Source: Branchiostoma floridae (Eukaryota; Chordata; Leptocardii; Amphioxiformes; Branchiostomatidae). Taken from it: DNA of 64,000 nt. Within the stretch, counting starts at the first letter, position 1. Each line of letters starts with the position of its first letter. Both the position numbers and the translations under genes were made by a program. A model generated the notes under the pieces. That model saw only the letters and a list, made by a program, of their open reading frames with translations. It did no database searches and was not told where the DNA came from. Below, piece by piece: positions 44,201-59,200 of this stretch. The DNA lies in NCBI RefSeq assembly GCF_000003815.2, contig NC_049979.1:20036291-20100290 (forward strand), read 5' to 3'.

Positions 44201-47200
44201 ATCCTCTTGTTTAAGTTCCCATCTTGTCATGCATTATTTGGCAGATGATAAACTAACCTCAAGTTCTTGTTGTTTGTATCATACATCAGTTCCCAACAGA
44301 CCCGACCACATGGCCCACAGTCAACCCAACATCAGCACAGCAGCTGAAAAGAGAGGCCGCCAAGTTGTTTGAACAGGAAGTCAAGCAGCACAACCAGTGT
44401 AGGTTTTATAATGATCTGAAACTTCCTGTCATTTTACAGTACTTAATGTACTTGTGTGCGCATGAAAACGTTGTACATGTAGAATAGTTTTCAAACATGT
44501 TCTCGTAGATTCAGTTGCAACAGAAATGTGTTCTTGCACAGTATATATCTGTATGATGGAAATGTTACCAGTATATCGATCATACCAATATCCTAATACA
44601 TTATAGTTTTATATTGTATTTGTTGGATCTTTTCATTCAGTTGAAATCTAATCAATTTAGAGAATCCCTACCTACCGACCCTAAATTTTGTTAGGACATT
44701 GATTGGAAATAGGAAACGCAACATTGATTTTCCTCGGCCTAACCTTAAGATCTTTTTTTCTCGGTTGTAGTAAAAAACAAGAGGAAGAGTTCGGACTTTG
44801 GCTGGCTGAAGACCGTTGCCACTGCGGGAACGTTATCGGACAGGGTGGCGGGACTGACCGTGCTGATACAGGATGCACCGCTACACAACCTGGCCAGTCT
44901 GGAGACACTGGTCAACATGGCCAAGAAGAAGATGCGGAGGGAGGCAACGCAAGCTGTCGGTCAGTCTGGGACATGACAATTTCTTCTTTTTTCATTTAGT
45001 AAATTTTCTATTGTGTACATCATCAATTTCATCATTGAACCTGTGAGCTACTAACTAGAAGTTGAAACTGTTTCCACATCATTTCCACATTTAACCACCT
45101 TAGGAACATTAATATGTATTTATAACATCTGTACCCAGGGTATTTTCATGTCTGAAATGTATTGTGCACTACTACATGTAGGTCCTTTTAGTAGTAGTTT
45201 ACTCTTCTCATGAATACACCAATTTGTGTGTTGATACATGCTTGTGTTTGTTATTTATACCCAGACACTTTGAAGGAACTGTGGTTGTCTGATCTCCTTC
45301 CTGATGGTAGAAAGTTGAAAATGTTTGAGCAGGTAAGTCATTGTTGCTTTTTTGTACTTGATTAAAGAAATGTATTCTAACTTTATTAAAGGTGCGTAAG
45401 AAATGCTTTCTTTCACATTATATGTTGTGATGTAGTAGCAATATCCTAGTGGGCAAAATTCAAGAAAGCGCAGCTTTGAAAAAATGTGTCATAAAGCTTG
45501 ACGTCTTTTTGTTTAAGAGTAATCCTATAGTTGTACAACCATGAGAACAGAGGAATTAATTGTTTTGGGGTTTGTTTGTCTTGGTGTGTGTATCAAGTTT
45601 TTCCTGCTGGCCCAGATAGCAAAAGTGTTAGATGTAACTTGTAGGATGGAAGTCAGGTTTGGCCCGTTTACAAAGCTTCAAATAAAGGCGGGAAAATGCA
45701 TAAAAGGGATTAGCGAGAAATTCACAATAATGAAAAAGACAAAAACAAGTTCACCAAATCTCTAAACATTTGAGTTTTATTATCTCTTGTTCAGTAAGTT
45801 ACAATTGTTGTATTTTCTGCCTGTCCCCATCAGCATCCCCTGTCCATACTACCTGAGATCACCAGTGGTAACCAGGAGGGGAGGAGGAGGAGGCTCATCA
45901 TGTGGTACTATGAGGACAGGGTCAAACAGTTGTATGCCGAGTTCATCTCAGCTATACAGGTTTGTATTGCCAAAGTTCAGTATTGCCATAACTTACTGGG
46001 TGGAATTTTTGTGAAGCTGTGAAAGACCTTAAATAACACTTATGCCATGGTACTTAAGAATAGTTTTGAATTAACATCTCTGAGGCATGACAGGTACAGC
46101 ATTTATCACATACAAGATCTCATTTAACTGCGACATGCTTACCCTTGTGCCAGTGCAAAGTTTTGGTGTACAGTCTTTCTAGCATATTTATTTATTTATT
46201 TATTTATTTCTTCCTCAAACGTACATAGGCAGGGAAATACACACATGGTATACCCTGAATTGCGTAGGTTTGTTACAAAGAAACTTATACGTGCAGGATG
46301 TCAACAAACAAAAATACATAATATATTAACAAACACTAAGCATAGATCCGAACTCACAGGCTGATGGTAATGCTAGGAAATAGAGTCATTATAAAGTCTG
46401 ACTGCAGTGTGGAGGAACGACTGTTTCAGTCTGTCAGTTCTTGCCTTGGGGAGAGTGAACGCGTTCTTGTTCCTCAGTTGCCTGCCAGTAACTGTGCGTC
46501 TCTGAGGAGGCACAAGATCATGCAGTGGATGTTCGGGTCTTAACATGTCCTTAAAGAGCTTTACTGCAGCAGATTCTCTCCTTTCCTTTAATGTGTTATA
46601 GGAAATACATGTGTCCATATACATGTGTTAAAGGTTACTTGTCATTCTTCACACTTAATTGGATCAGACCCTTTCAAGGTTGTGCTTTTCCATTGATAAT
46701 TTGATTGTTAGTACAACAGTTACTGTCAGAATTAGATTTGTACTGTTGCCATATCCTTAATAAGGGTATGTTTGGCCATGCAATTATTAATAAGCTTCAT
46801 GTTTGTCTTTTCAGACTCTGGCACATGACACTGTGGCAACAAACAAGTCCAAGGCATTAGGTAAGAAGTGTAGTGAACTACTTTTTCAGACATACAAGCT
46901 GAACATATGCCACAGACTAGGAATGAAGGAATCTTTCAATAAAATATTTCTTAACACACTCACTCACTATCCAGATTAGCGTCTGTTGGTCCCTGTTTTG
47001 CAAGGGTTGGACGTTTCGTTAAGTCGATTTGGTCTGATTGCTGCCCTCCATCCGCCTCTGTCAGGGGGTTGGCTTTTCGCAAGTCCAGTTTTCTAAGATC
47101 TTCATTGACACTGTCTATTCATCTCCTCTTGGGTCGCCCACGTGGGTTCTGGCCAAGTTCAAGACCTTTCTCAGCCAGTTGTCATGGGTCATTATTTGCA

Positions 47201-50200
47201 CGTGGCCTTAACCATCCTCATAAAGTTCAAAAGAATGAAACACTGTCCATGGCATAATCGATTTCCGACTGGTGAAATTAAGAATGTTGGTGGTTCTCAA
47301 CACCTGCTTTACTGTGTTGTATATCCCTGTTATACAGGTACTGTCTTGGAACTTCTGAGTAATAAACCAGAGCAAGAAAAGGTTTGTACAGCTTACCATT
47401 AATTTATGATTGATACTGTACAATTCACTAATGATTGCTCTGAATAATATTACACTAAGAATCTTCATTCCTACTGTTCTCAAGACGTTAGTAGCCTACT
47501 ATTTAACACGTAAACGAGGATAAATTTTTTTCTGATGCAGCCCAGTGAGGATTATAGATATGCTTGTAGGACAGTTGTTTGAACAGATAAGTTAAGTATG
47601 ATATTTGTTGGTATTGCCTTTATTTGATGATTCCTTACTTGTGTTTATAATACAGTTGATGATGTATATAATGCTGATGTTTTCTTCAGGTGCTACTGGA
47701 ATTACTGGTAAACAAGGTCGGTGACCCTGACTACAAGATTGCATCCAAAGCAGCACATCTTCTGGGAAAACTGGGTAAAACCATCTGTTTGTGAAAAACT
47801 AGATGCATTCTGTTTGTTGTCCTCCGTACCACCGTAGCCTTTTTTTGCACTCCAACTTTCATTTGTTGTACTTAGACTTTCTGTAACACGATCTACATGA
47901 TTTATAGTCTTCATGATTAACTGTAAATGCAGAAACTTTCGCGGTGGTTTAATATCCGTGGTTTTCGTGGCGGCTGCTTCACCACGAACTTAAAACCACA
48001 GTGAACATTTTTCCATGGCAGTAAGAGACTACAATGCATGGTGCTACGGCGAACTTAAAACCACCACGAAAAGTCCTTTTTCCCTCTACCGCGAAATTAA
48101 ATTGCTTTAATACATTTACAGTTAGTAATAATTTTGTATTTTCTTCCCTGTTTGCAGTGGATATCCACCCCAACATGCGGATAGTGGTGGTGAGGGAAGT
48201 GGAGAGACTGTTGTACAGACCCAATGTCAGCACCAAGGCTCAGTATGTGTGCTCACTCTTCTGTCTCTTAGCACTGCAACTAAAAGCACCTTACCTGTAC
48301 ATCAATCTCTGTAATAGTATGATTTAGTAGTGTAACATTGTTTGCATAAGACTAAGTGATATAATTTTAGATACACGTACTTGGTGTTTGCTGCAACAGG
48401 ATTTGTCTAGCTCTTGGCTGATATGAACTTTCATAATCCCATCATTTAAGATAAAAACTGTAATTTAAATTTAAAGAGGTATACTAATGCAGCATCAACA
48501 AATTCAAAGGGACACTTCACCAAAAAGAGTTCAAGACATCCACAAGAAGGCCTCAATAAAACAGTTTTGATGTCTTAAAGTGACTGACAAAATAGATGCA
48601 GACATGTATGAGAATATTACATTTTCACTTACATTGTACCTGGAAATTACAAATGATCATGCTTTATAGTAGCAACTGTATTTCTTAATTAACTTCTGTT
48701 AGCAGAAATCTGATGCTCTTTCTCTCTGAGTATTATAATATGAGGATTTATTGTCTTATTTCTGATTGTTGCTACATAACAGGTACTACAGTATGTGTTT
48801 CCTGAACCAGTTAGTACTTGACCATGACAGTAGTGAGTTAGCCAACAAGCTGGTCACCATCTACTTCTCATTCTTCAAGGTAAGGCATACGTCGCTGTGG
48901 TTTCTGTGCAAGCTCTGTTGTATTTTTCACACAAATGTAAAACGATAAATTCTAGAATACAACAAGTAGTTGCACTTTTAGCATTTTTCATGGTAGTATC
49001 AATTGTTAGCTATAAGATCATAATGTTATTGCTAGAAGTGTCAATCGTGTAGTATTCCGAAGTCACTCGGTCTGCAGTTTGTATAAAAGTCACTAGGAGG
49101 CGCCAGTGTGTCTTTTCTGATTCAGATCTGATCTACTATGAATTCCATGCAGGTGTATGTACAGAAAAAAGAGAAGGACACTAAGATGTTGAGTGCTCTA
49201 CTGACTGGTGTGAACAGGGCTTTCCCTTATGCTGATGGTACGTCACTACAATTGTATTTTTTAGAATCATTTTTGATGAATAGATATTGATAGAATTACT
49301 ACTACATGTATCACTCTGAAGTCGGTACTACATGTACATGTAGATAGTCATAAAAATTGAACAGATATCGTATTATTGGAAATGTGACAAACTTCGTGTT
49401 GAAAGTAAAGTTTATTTCCTCCATGACAGTTAAAGATGAGAAGGTGGATACCCAGATCAATGAACTGTTCAAAGTGGTCCATGCTGTTAACTTCAACATC
49501 AGTGTACAGGTATGTACTGACTGTGTCATATTCAGCATGTATTATAAGTTTTTTTATATCACATAGTGTATAACATGCTGTCCAAATGATTGATTCACAT
49601 GGGGGTTTTGTGCTTGCCCACGTTATTAGCCCTAGAGTTCCCTATAGTGAAATTCTATACTTCTCTTTCCTTAGAACACACTGTTCCTTTAGCTTAGTTT
49701 GAACATGTTGCTTGTAAAAGGTCTCTGATAAACATATACATAGATAGACAATTCCTTATCGAGATATAGGCATTTGTAAGATACTGAATGAGAGATTATA
49801 TGTTTCCCATTTAGGCACTGATGCTTTTGTACCAAGTCATGGATTCAAGGTGAGACTGTTTTCCTTTTCTATTTCTTTCAATTGATCTTCTGTCATGAGA
49901 GTTATTTTCGATTTAAAATTATTACAGTAGGCTACAGCAACTGTTTTCAATTTCTTTGCCTAATGTCTAATCTTTATGGTAACTTATGGATGGAGGTACA
50001 ATGTATGTAAGTTGTAAAATGTGAATATTATCATGACTTGTATAGTAGACAGAAATACAGTAAATCCATCATGTCCTACTTGCATAGCTGTTCCTTTTTC
50101 TTACTTCCCCAATGATTTGTACATTTTGTAAGTAAAGTTTACTTGGTTTGGAATCATTGCTTTATCCTTTCTTTTGGCTACCAGAATAGTAGTTGTAAAC

Positions 50201-53200
50201 AAAAGCTCATAGACTTTTCCTTTCCTTGTATATGAAGACAAGCAGTATCAGACAGGTACTACACAGCCCTGTACAGGAAACTGTCAGACCCCGAACTGAA
50301 ACACTCCTCCAGACAGGCCATGTTCCTCAACCTGCTGTACAAGTCTGTCAAGTCTGATGTGGCCTTCAAGAGGGTCAAGGTCAGGATTCTGTTATTTGTT
50401 GTTATTAGTTATTGGGTGGGCCAACTTCTCTCTTCGCTGCCAGGGGCTAAATTGCAAGGAGCATACATTAGGCGGGGCTAAATCGCAAGGGTCTGGAGCA
50501 AGCGGTCATTTGGCTCCACTCAGGTGACCCAAATACGACAGTAATTGCCCCAGGTGCGGCCATGGGCACCTATGTCTCCGAATCCTGCTATTGAGCACTA
50601 TGACCTGTTAATTAATTTTTGTGGGGATATCTTACAAACAGTGTTTTAAGTTCGTTTTGTAGTACAGTAGTAATACTCTAGCTCTCTTCTAGACATTTAC
50701 TGTTAGAGTCCATTCCAAGACACCATGCAGATGTTTGTTGCCATTGTTTAGAACTGATTTTAAAGTTTTGTAATTATATGTCTAGGACATTTGATACTTC
50801 AGAAATATTTTTAACACTGTTTCAACTTTATAAATATTTCCCTGGTCCTGTAAAACTTTGGAAATATTCATGGTGTGGAATTGGATACTTCTAATGGTTT
50901 CTAAATAATGATAACAGCATTCTACCATTATTTACCATTTTCTACCATTTTCTACCATTTTTTGTAAATGGTTCGGTGGGCTGGGAATATAGCAATTCAC
51001 ACATCCTGCCAAAGTATGGTTGGGTGCCATGCAACAATGGCCCACCACAAAGAATCCACCAGGGCCCAGCAGTGAAATCTAAAAATATGCAGATGCAACA
51101 ATAGGGCTTACTTTTATGGGGGCAATAAACTAATTTTACCATTTGGCCAGGTTTACCATTTTTTGTAAATATTTGTAAAAGTGAAATAATCACAGAGAGG
51201 TTTCACAATTATTCTAAATAAAGATATTTTTGTACAGTTACTTTCAAAATGTTTCTAAAATATTCAAAGAAATTCAAATAAATGAGTATTTTCTTGGTCA
51301 ATTTTTTGAAAATAATTTAATTATTGTGGCTCAGATATTCTTTTATTCAAAATAATTCAGACTAATTATAAATATCGCCTAAAAACCCTCATGGTGTCTT
51401 GGAATGGACTTCATTTCTCTCAAAATATCATGGAGAAGAATAGGAGTGTATTTGAACAGTTGTCCTGAACAATGCAGTGTTTTGAGGTCGTTGCATATTT
51501 TAACAGTGTCTCTCTCTCCTGTCCAGGCCTTTATTAAGAGAATACTACAAGTTTGCTGTGGTCAGCAGCCATCCTTTGTGTGTGGTGCCTTGTTCTTAGT
51601 ATCAGAGGTGAGTCGGCATGTCTCTCCAAAATCAAGCAAAAAATGGTACTCAGCCAATGATGAAGCATCTCTTGTAATTTTTGTTTTCACATTTTGTATC
51701 CATGATTATATTTATTTTATTTTATTTTATTTTTCAGATTGCAAAAGTACATCCAGGGCTGAGGACGATCACCCTGGCTACAGAGGTATGTATATTGATC
51801 AAACATGTTTTTTCTCAATTTCGTGCACAATACTTGAGGGTCAATGAAAGCACAACAACTGTTTTTCTTAAGATGTAAAAGTTGTTGTATTTTCTTGTTT
51901 AGGAGTCAGATGATGAGGAACATTTTGAGGATGTTGAGTTACCAGAGGAGGAGGCTGCCGTAGAAGATGAAGAAGAAGTTGTAGANNNNNNNNNNNNNNN
52001 NNNNNNNNNNNNNNNNNNNNNNNNNNNNNNNNNNNNNNNNNNNNNNNNNNNNNNNNNNNNNNNNNNNNNNNNNNNNNNNNNNNNNNNNNNNNNNNNNNNN
52101 NNNNNNNNNNNNNNNNNNNNNNNNNNNNNNNNNNNNNNNNNNNNNNNNNNACGTTAGTTTACACATCTACATTTTCCATTGTGAATTCATTTACAAATGT
52201 GTTTTGATATGGTTTGTTTAGATATCAGCTTGCTTGTTACAGAATAGTTATAGAATAGACGCAACAAAAAATAAAGTGACTAACTTAAACGTTAGTAATT
52301 TTGATTTTACAAGTACTATCTGTCAGTGATACGTTTATGAAGGTTAGACATCCAGGTAAGCAATATTCAAATTCAATTCAATCTCTACAACTGGATAAAA
52401 AACGGATATTTACTTCCGGACGTTTCGAGTGACATCCATCACTCTTCTTCAGCAAAAGCAGAATGAACTAGTCAGAACAATTCAATACCAGTACAGCTAA
52501 CTAGAAAAACTGGTTTAACCACTAAATCGTTAGGATCATCGATGGAAAGGACCATCCAAAGGACCGTGTACAGAAAGGCACCAAGTCTGACGTCATCTAC
52601 AGACTTAAGTGTGAAGGTCCACAGTGCAACGACACCTACATTGGAGAAACCAGTCAACCACTGAAGGCAAGGTACAAACAACACTGCAGGGCTACAGCAA
52701 GTGATACTCTTCTGCCATCTACCACCACACTCAGCTACACCAAGGACATTTNNNNNNNNNNNNNNNNNNNNNNNNNNNNNNNNNNNNNNNNNNNNNNNNN
52801 NNNNNNNNNNNNNNNNNNNNNNNNNNNNNNNNNNNNNNNNNNNNNNNNNNNATGTAAAAGTCTTGTATTTCTTGTTTAGGAGTCAGATGATGAGGAACAT
52901 TTTGAGGATGTGGAGTTACCAGAGGAGGAGGCTGCTGTAGTAGATGAAGCTGTAGAGGAAACAGAAAGTACAGAGGAACAGCAAGAAGAGGTCACAAAAC
53001 CATCTGATACTGGAGGGAGTGGTGCATCATGGGTACACAGACTAGGTCAGTTATGTTTGATTTTGGACTTACCCATCATTCAAATAGAGGGAAATAAGGA
53101 CAGTTAGTAATTGATAAATTGAACAACAATATGATGGTACCTTTTCCATTGTGAAGGCATTTGCAACTGTGTTTTGATATGGTTTTGTTAGATATCAGCT

Positions 53201-56200
53201 TGCTTGTTACGGAATAGTTATTGACACAACAAAAAATACAGTGATAATAATTTTGAAGTACCCTCTGTCAAGGAATTTTTTAGCAACACTCTGGAGTGGA
53301 GCCTTAACCAACACGTTTCCTCTCTCTCTAGGTAAAGGCAAGACGCAGACATCCCAGTACGACCCCCAGGGTAGGAACCCCCTGTACTGTGGTGCAGATG
53401 GGAGCTGCCTGTGGGAGCTATGTAAGGTATGAGCAGCATCTCAGACAGTTTCTTCTCAACTGTAAGGTATACGAAAAAATGTTATGTTTCAACTCTTGCA
53501 AAAACCTACTGACCCTAGCTTTTTTTGTGGTCAGACGCTGGCATTAGGGACATGGCATTTTTATCCAATACGGAAATGTTGTAGAGTCATTTTCCAACAT
53601 TATCTTCTCATTCCTGTTGCAATAGAAAAAAGTGGTATAAACAGACTGACCAAAACTAGGTGCCCTTTATGTTGACATTTTGCATAATCGTTAGATTAGA
53701 TGAAATTTAAAGAAAAAAAAACGTTTTAAGATCCCTACAACATAACTAATTTTTTTCAGCACCATAACTGGCAGTAGAACATTAATTTTTCCTCAGCCTA
53801 AGCATGATTGTAATCTGGCGATGAAAGCATTTGTGTTGAAGTTTGAATTGTACTTTTGTGACTTGCAAAGCAACATTTCTTGTAACTGAATTTGGTTTCA
53901 TTCATGGGCTTTTTTCCATATCCATCTCATGCAAAGAGACAAGTTTCCAAATCATGAAAACTGACCATATATCCTTTTCTTTTCTTTTCCACAGCTAGCC
54001 AACCACTTCCATCCATCAGTAGCTCTGTTTGCCAAAAAAATCCTTGACGTAAGTTACTCATCTACTTTTACTTGATATTCCTTTTGCATTTGATATAAAA
54101 CCAACATTTTCCACTATGTTGCTTTGGCGTATATCTTGGAAGCTGTTAACAACAGGGAAATTGCTGGAACTGAGTTTTAGAGTATCTAGTTCTTTGTGTT
54201 TAGTTTTCAAATGGTAAATAGCCAGTTGAAATAAACAATCATTATGGTGCCATGTTTCCTTACACTGCAGTACAGTTGTAGTCTGCTAGGTGGCATTGAT
54301 AAAGTGTACTATCATTGCAGATTTAAATCTTAAAGGCTGCACATTGAAGAATATTCAGCTCTTACCTTCCTTACTTCCCATTTTAAGGGTGAGGCCATCC
54401 AGTACAGTGGGGACCCTCTCCAAGACTTCACCTTAGCTAGATTCCTGGACAGATTTGTCTTCAGAAATCCCAAACAAAGAAAACAAGGTAAGACATGTGG
54501 GAACAGCATAGTTATTATTAAGGAGAATCTCTTTGCTGAAGTAGCTAGCTGTAATGCTGTTACAATCTGCCAGATGGCACCTATAAACCAATAATTGCAG
54601 ATTTGAATGACTTTATCCCTAAAAATTGAAATATATTTCCATTATTTCTGTGCTAAAATTATGTTAAGAGTATTTATCTACATGGAAAAGGTCTTTACAA
54701 TTTCTTGCATTTTGGGCAGCTTTGCCACGAAACCTATTAGTATATAGTGAAATGTTCTGTTTGTTTGTCGCCAGACCCTGGTCAGTCAGTGATGCAGCCA
54801 AAGTCCACCAGATTTGAACCCAGGGGCGTCAAGAGGTTCCCAGGTAGGGTCTCACTTTATTCATTTAGCACAAAAGTCATCTTGATGTGTGTACCATTTC
54901 CATATGTAAAAATTGTAATATTTTCCCATAGAGTCAATTCCAAGTCACCGAGATGGTTTTGAAATAATATTTGTAATAAGTTTGAACTATTTTGAGTAGA
55001 AGAACATTTCAGTCACTAAAGTTCGAAATTGTTCAAACATTTCAAAATAAAACTTTAAACATGTTTGAACCTTTTTATACTTGTTGGAACATTTGGGAAA
55101 GTAATGATATAATTATCTCTTTATTTAGAACAATTTTCAAACATCTATGTGTTTTTGTTATTGTTCCAACATGTTCCAACATTTTGTGTCATTTTTTCCC
55201 TCCATAAAAGCTTTTATTGACCCCATAAACAAAGCTGCTAAGCTTAGTTCTTTGTTTAGCTCTTGTATTTTTAGATCTTCTTTAGTATACACTGGTGAGT
55301 CTTTTGTGAGTAGGTGGCAGACAGACATAATTTCCTGCACTTGACAGGGATGTGTGAATTGCCCTCTTCCCAGCCTACTGACCCAGTTTCATCATATTGT
55401 TTCCATGTTCGAACATGTGATCACAAATGATGCATCTATGTCGGAACAGTTTAGAAACTAACAGAAATAATGTATTTGATGTTAGAATTGTTTCTAACAT
55501 GTTTGAATACTATAGAAATATTAAGAACGTCATATAGATGTTATAAATAGTTCTAAACAGTTACTTATCACAGTTAGATTGTTACAAAGATTTCCAAAAT
55601 GTTAGAACAAAAGGCAAGAAACACCCTCTCGGTTATATGGAATCGACTCTACTATATACAAAAAATCAAAAAGAGCCATTCATCCTTTCTGTTGTAAATT
55701 TCTGACAAAAATGATGATGCAGTTTCAAAACAAGCCTCTAAAGTCCCAAATCTATCCTGCCACTTTCAGGCGTACCAATAACCAAATAACATCAAACCAT
55801 TCCTAATCCCACAGTGAACAGTGAGGAGTTTCTCCAGACAGACGAGCAGAAGATCCCTGTCGACGAAGTCTTCTTCCATCGGTGAGAGTGAAAAATGATT
55901 CTCCCCGTTGATAGAGTAGTCTTTGTCCAGATTTGTGAGCTTAACTGCATAATTCCCATACTTACAGATATGCAAAGTGTGATCATTTCATAGTTAAAAG
56001 TTCTTTTAAAAGTTAAGCTTGATCAAATTACCTAAATTGAAAATTGTACAATTGCCCTGATGTATCTGTGTATTTCCCAGAGTCTGATGAAGTGTCTTTA
56101 TGACCTTGCTTTCCACCACAGGTTCTTCTCCAAGAGAGCACAGTTTGGGCGGAAGGCGACAGACGGTGACGATGACAGTGACATTGAGAGTGTCGGAGAC

Positions 56201-59200
56201 GAGGAGTTTGATAGGATACTGGGTAGGTTAAGGTGGAATTATTAAGTTTGACACTTCTACTTAACAGCTGAAATTTTGCCAGAGTACATTCTCAGTGTGT
56301 GTTCGGAACAGCAAGCAGGAAGAGACTTCTGAAGTATTTTTTAATGAAAGACTATGGAATGAAAGGTCATGTTTCATCAGATCGTGTGGTTACCAATGCA
56401 CATGTAATATTAATGTTAATAAAACACAGAACCGGGCTGTCATCAACGTAGTAGGATTACTTTCACACTTATGAATAAAATATTAAGTACTCCCTTATTG
56501 TTTTTTGTCAAACGGAAGATATGCCATCATGTCTGATTGTTGTGAATCGCAGGGTTACGGTAAGAAATTTGAAAGATTGAATGTTTCTCATTTTCAGACA
56601 AATTTGAAGGAGATGAAGATGATGAAGTCCTTGGTATGGACTTTGCAAGGTAAGGAAATACATGTGTACAAACAACCATAAAAGCTGTATGATTTTAAGA
56701 AATCATGTTCAATTCTCGAAAGAAAAGCATTGTTATCGGTATGTGCTCTTTCAGTTAACTGCATTGTTCTGAAAGCTGACAGTGAATTTGCACGTGGCTT
56801 AAGGAAAGGTAAGAAGAGGGAGGGACCGGAGGAGGAGAGTGATGATGATGATGAACTTGAGGATGAAGATGAGATGATGGAGGAGGATGATGATGATGAT
56901 GGGGACGGTCTGGGAAGAGGAGGAGGAGGATGGGGAGGAGGATGGTGAGGAGGCAGGTGTGTTCATGGACCCAGCTGAGGAGGACATGTTTGCAGATGCA
57001 CCAGGTGGCAGTGATGAAGGTGAGAAAATAGAACAGCTGGAAGATTCTGGATTCAGGTGTTATTTTTCTATTTGGGGTCATTACCAACACAGTTACTTTT
57101 GTCAAATAGATGTAGATAAAAGGCAGGGCCCTGGTTGATGAAATGCATGTATTTTTATCATGCCAGCCTTCTTGTTATGGGTTTTGTGTAGTGCTTTTGG
57201 CAGTCATTTGCTCGTACAAAAGGTAGAATGTGTTTTAGTACAAAAACTGTTTTCTGTGCTTGGTTGGATCTGATGTTAAATCTTTGTGTTACAGAATTCA
57301 GTTATGATGACATGGATGAGATGTCATTCTCTGAAGAAGAAAATGGTGAGTGGAAAAAATTGTCTTGTGATGTCATCTTGTAGTCTGTCTATGTTAGCTT
57401 TGAAAAGGGAATGTTTTAGTTTGAACTAGTTGGAACAACCATATTGATCAAAATGGATAGGCGCAAGCGGGGATAAAAAATATGTGGCACAGGTTGGAGC
57501 TCTTTAGATGTAAAATTTGTAGTTCAAAGTGAACCTGTTTATCTGCTGCAGATCTGTAAATATCCTTTTCTCTCCAGATGATGAAGATGAGGCAGTTGGA
57601 CCAGCCAAACAGGGCAAGAAAAAGGCAGCCAACAAGAGGAAGGCAGGAGATGATGGTGATGATGATGATGAGGGTGTGGACTTTGTTGCTGCCATGGCAA
57701 CCAAACCCAAGAGGAAGAGAAGGAGAGGGAAGCTACCTGGGGTGGGGAGTGGCAGCATGTTCGCAGCAGCAGAGGAGGTGAACTTCACCTGTCAATCTCA
57801 TATTATCTCTTCATTATATTTTTCTTCTGCACATTGAAAACTTCTGTACTACTGTTTGATGACATAGTGATATTTCATGGATCCAATGGCTTGTGGGGAT
57901 AATGGGGCACTCTATATATAATGCAGGTGGCAAACAACATCATTATTTTATAACAACTTGTCTGCAATGCATGGTAATGAGGTCATTTACCCTGTGCATT
58001 ACCCATAGTGCCCTGTTCTCCCAGCAGTCAATGGGATCTATACTAACATGTTTTAATGCATGCTTCAAACATCAATGCAATCACTAGAAGTGAGAGATAT
58101 TAGTTTGATGTGCTTCTGTGACTGTTGCAGTCCAGATACCGGGCTGCCCCCTCGGTGGGTTGTCCCGGACTGAAGGCTGCATAGACTAACCCGTGTGCCT
58201 TTTACCTCTGCTTGTCCTTCTCATGGGCGGGTAGCGTTACGGGTGCACCACAACTGTTTTTTGTTTTGTTTGTAGTGTTATAACATTTGATTTTGTGGGC
58301 ACTTTATTTAGCGGTAGGAGGTGGATTGAAGCGTCTGATGTGTTTCAAGTTAGAGGTTCAAACAGTTCTATAATCACGTTCAGTTCACATTGTTCTATCC
58401 TTGTTCTGTGGTACAATAGTAGTATTTCAATATTCATAAATAATGACTCCCTTGTCATTGAGTCAATCTAATTTGCTAAGTAGGTTTATCATTAAGTTAA
58501 TCCATTAATGACTTTTTATAAACCATTCTTCCTGCTGACTTTACATAATTTTTCTGATAACAGATCTTGTAAGTGAGCCTATAATACGGAGAAGGTCAAA
58601 GGTGTTCTATGACGTGTCAGCAAAAATCTGTCAGACCTTACCAAAGTATCAGCAGAGACAGTCATGTATAATGGTACTAATCTCATAAACAGGCTCTGTG
58701 TTCTGGTCTGATCTCTTCTAATACTTACCCTACCTGGTGACTTGGCACACCTGTGCTGCATCCTCAGTAATCCAACAAGAAACAGGAAGGTCAAGATTAG
58801 TGTGGATGTGTTTGTTTGTCCCTTTTCTCTACCATTCAATTTTCCCATTCTTTTATCATGTACAGTTTGTTGTATCAACAGTGACAGTTTACTTCATTGT
58901 AACAGCTACAACATAGAGCTAGCTTGAATATTTGCATGTCTCACAAAGTATCAATATCTTGACGTGCAAACCGAATGTTGGTTTCTTTTATCACATCTGG
59001 TAAAGGGAGGTAGGAGTTGTGTATATTTTAGATAATCTAGTCTCTTTGTGAGCAGTGAATCTTGCTGAAGTAAGAAAAAAGGACCAACCAGATGTAAAAC
59101 CAATCTACGAGGGGCGTTCAATACGTAATAACTCTGACCCACTTTCAGTTGTCTGATCTAGATGAAATTTTGCATGTGTAATGATTCATATCTCTATAGT

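Noticed and set aside
58120..58270. tRNA-derived SINE
   Set aside because: GC-richer stretch with 'gggttgtcccggactg' was tested by eye for A and B boxes of a tRNA promoter, but the boxes and cloverleaf are not convincing.
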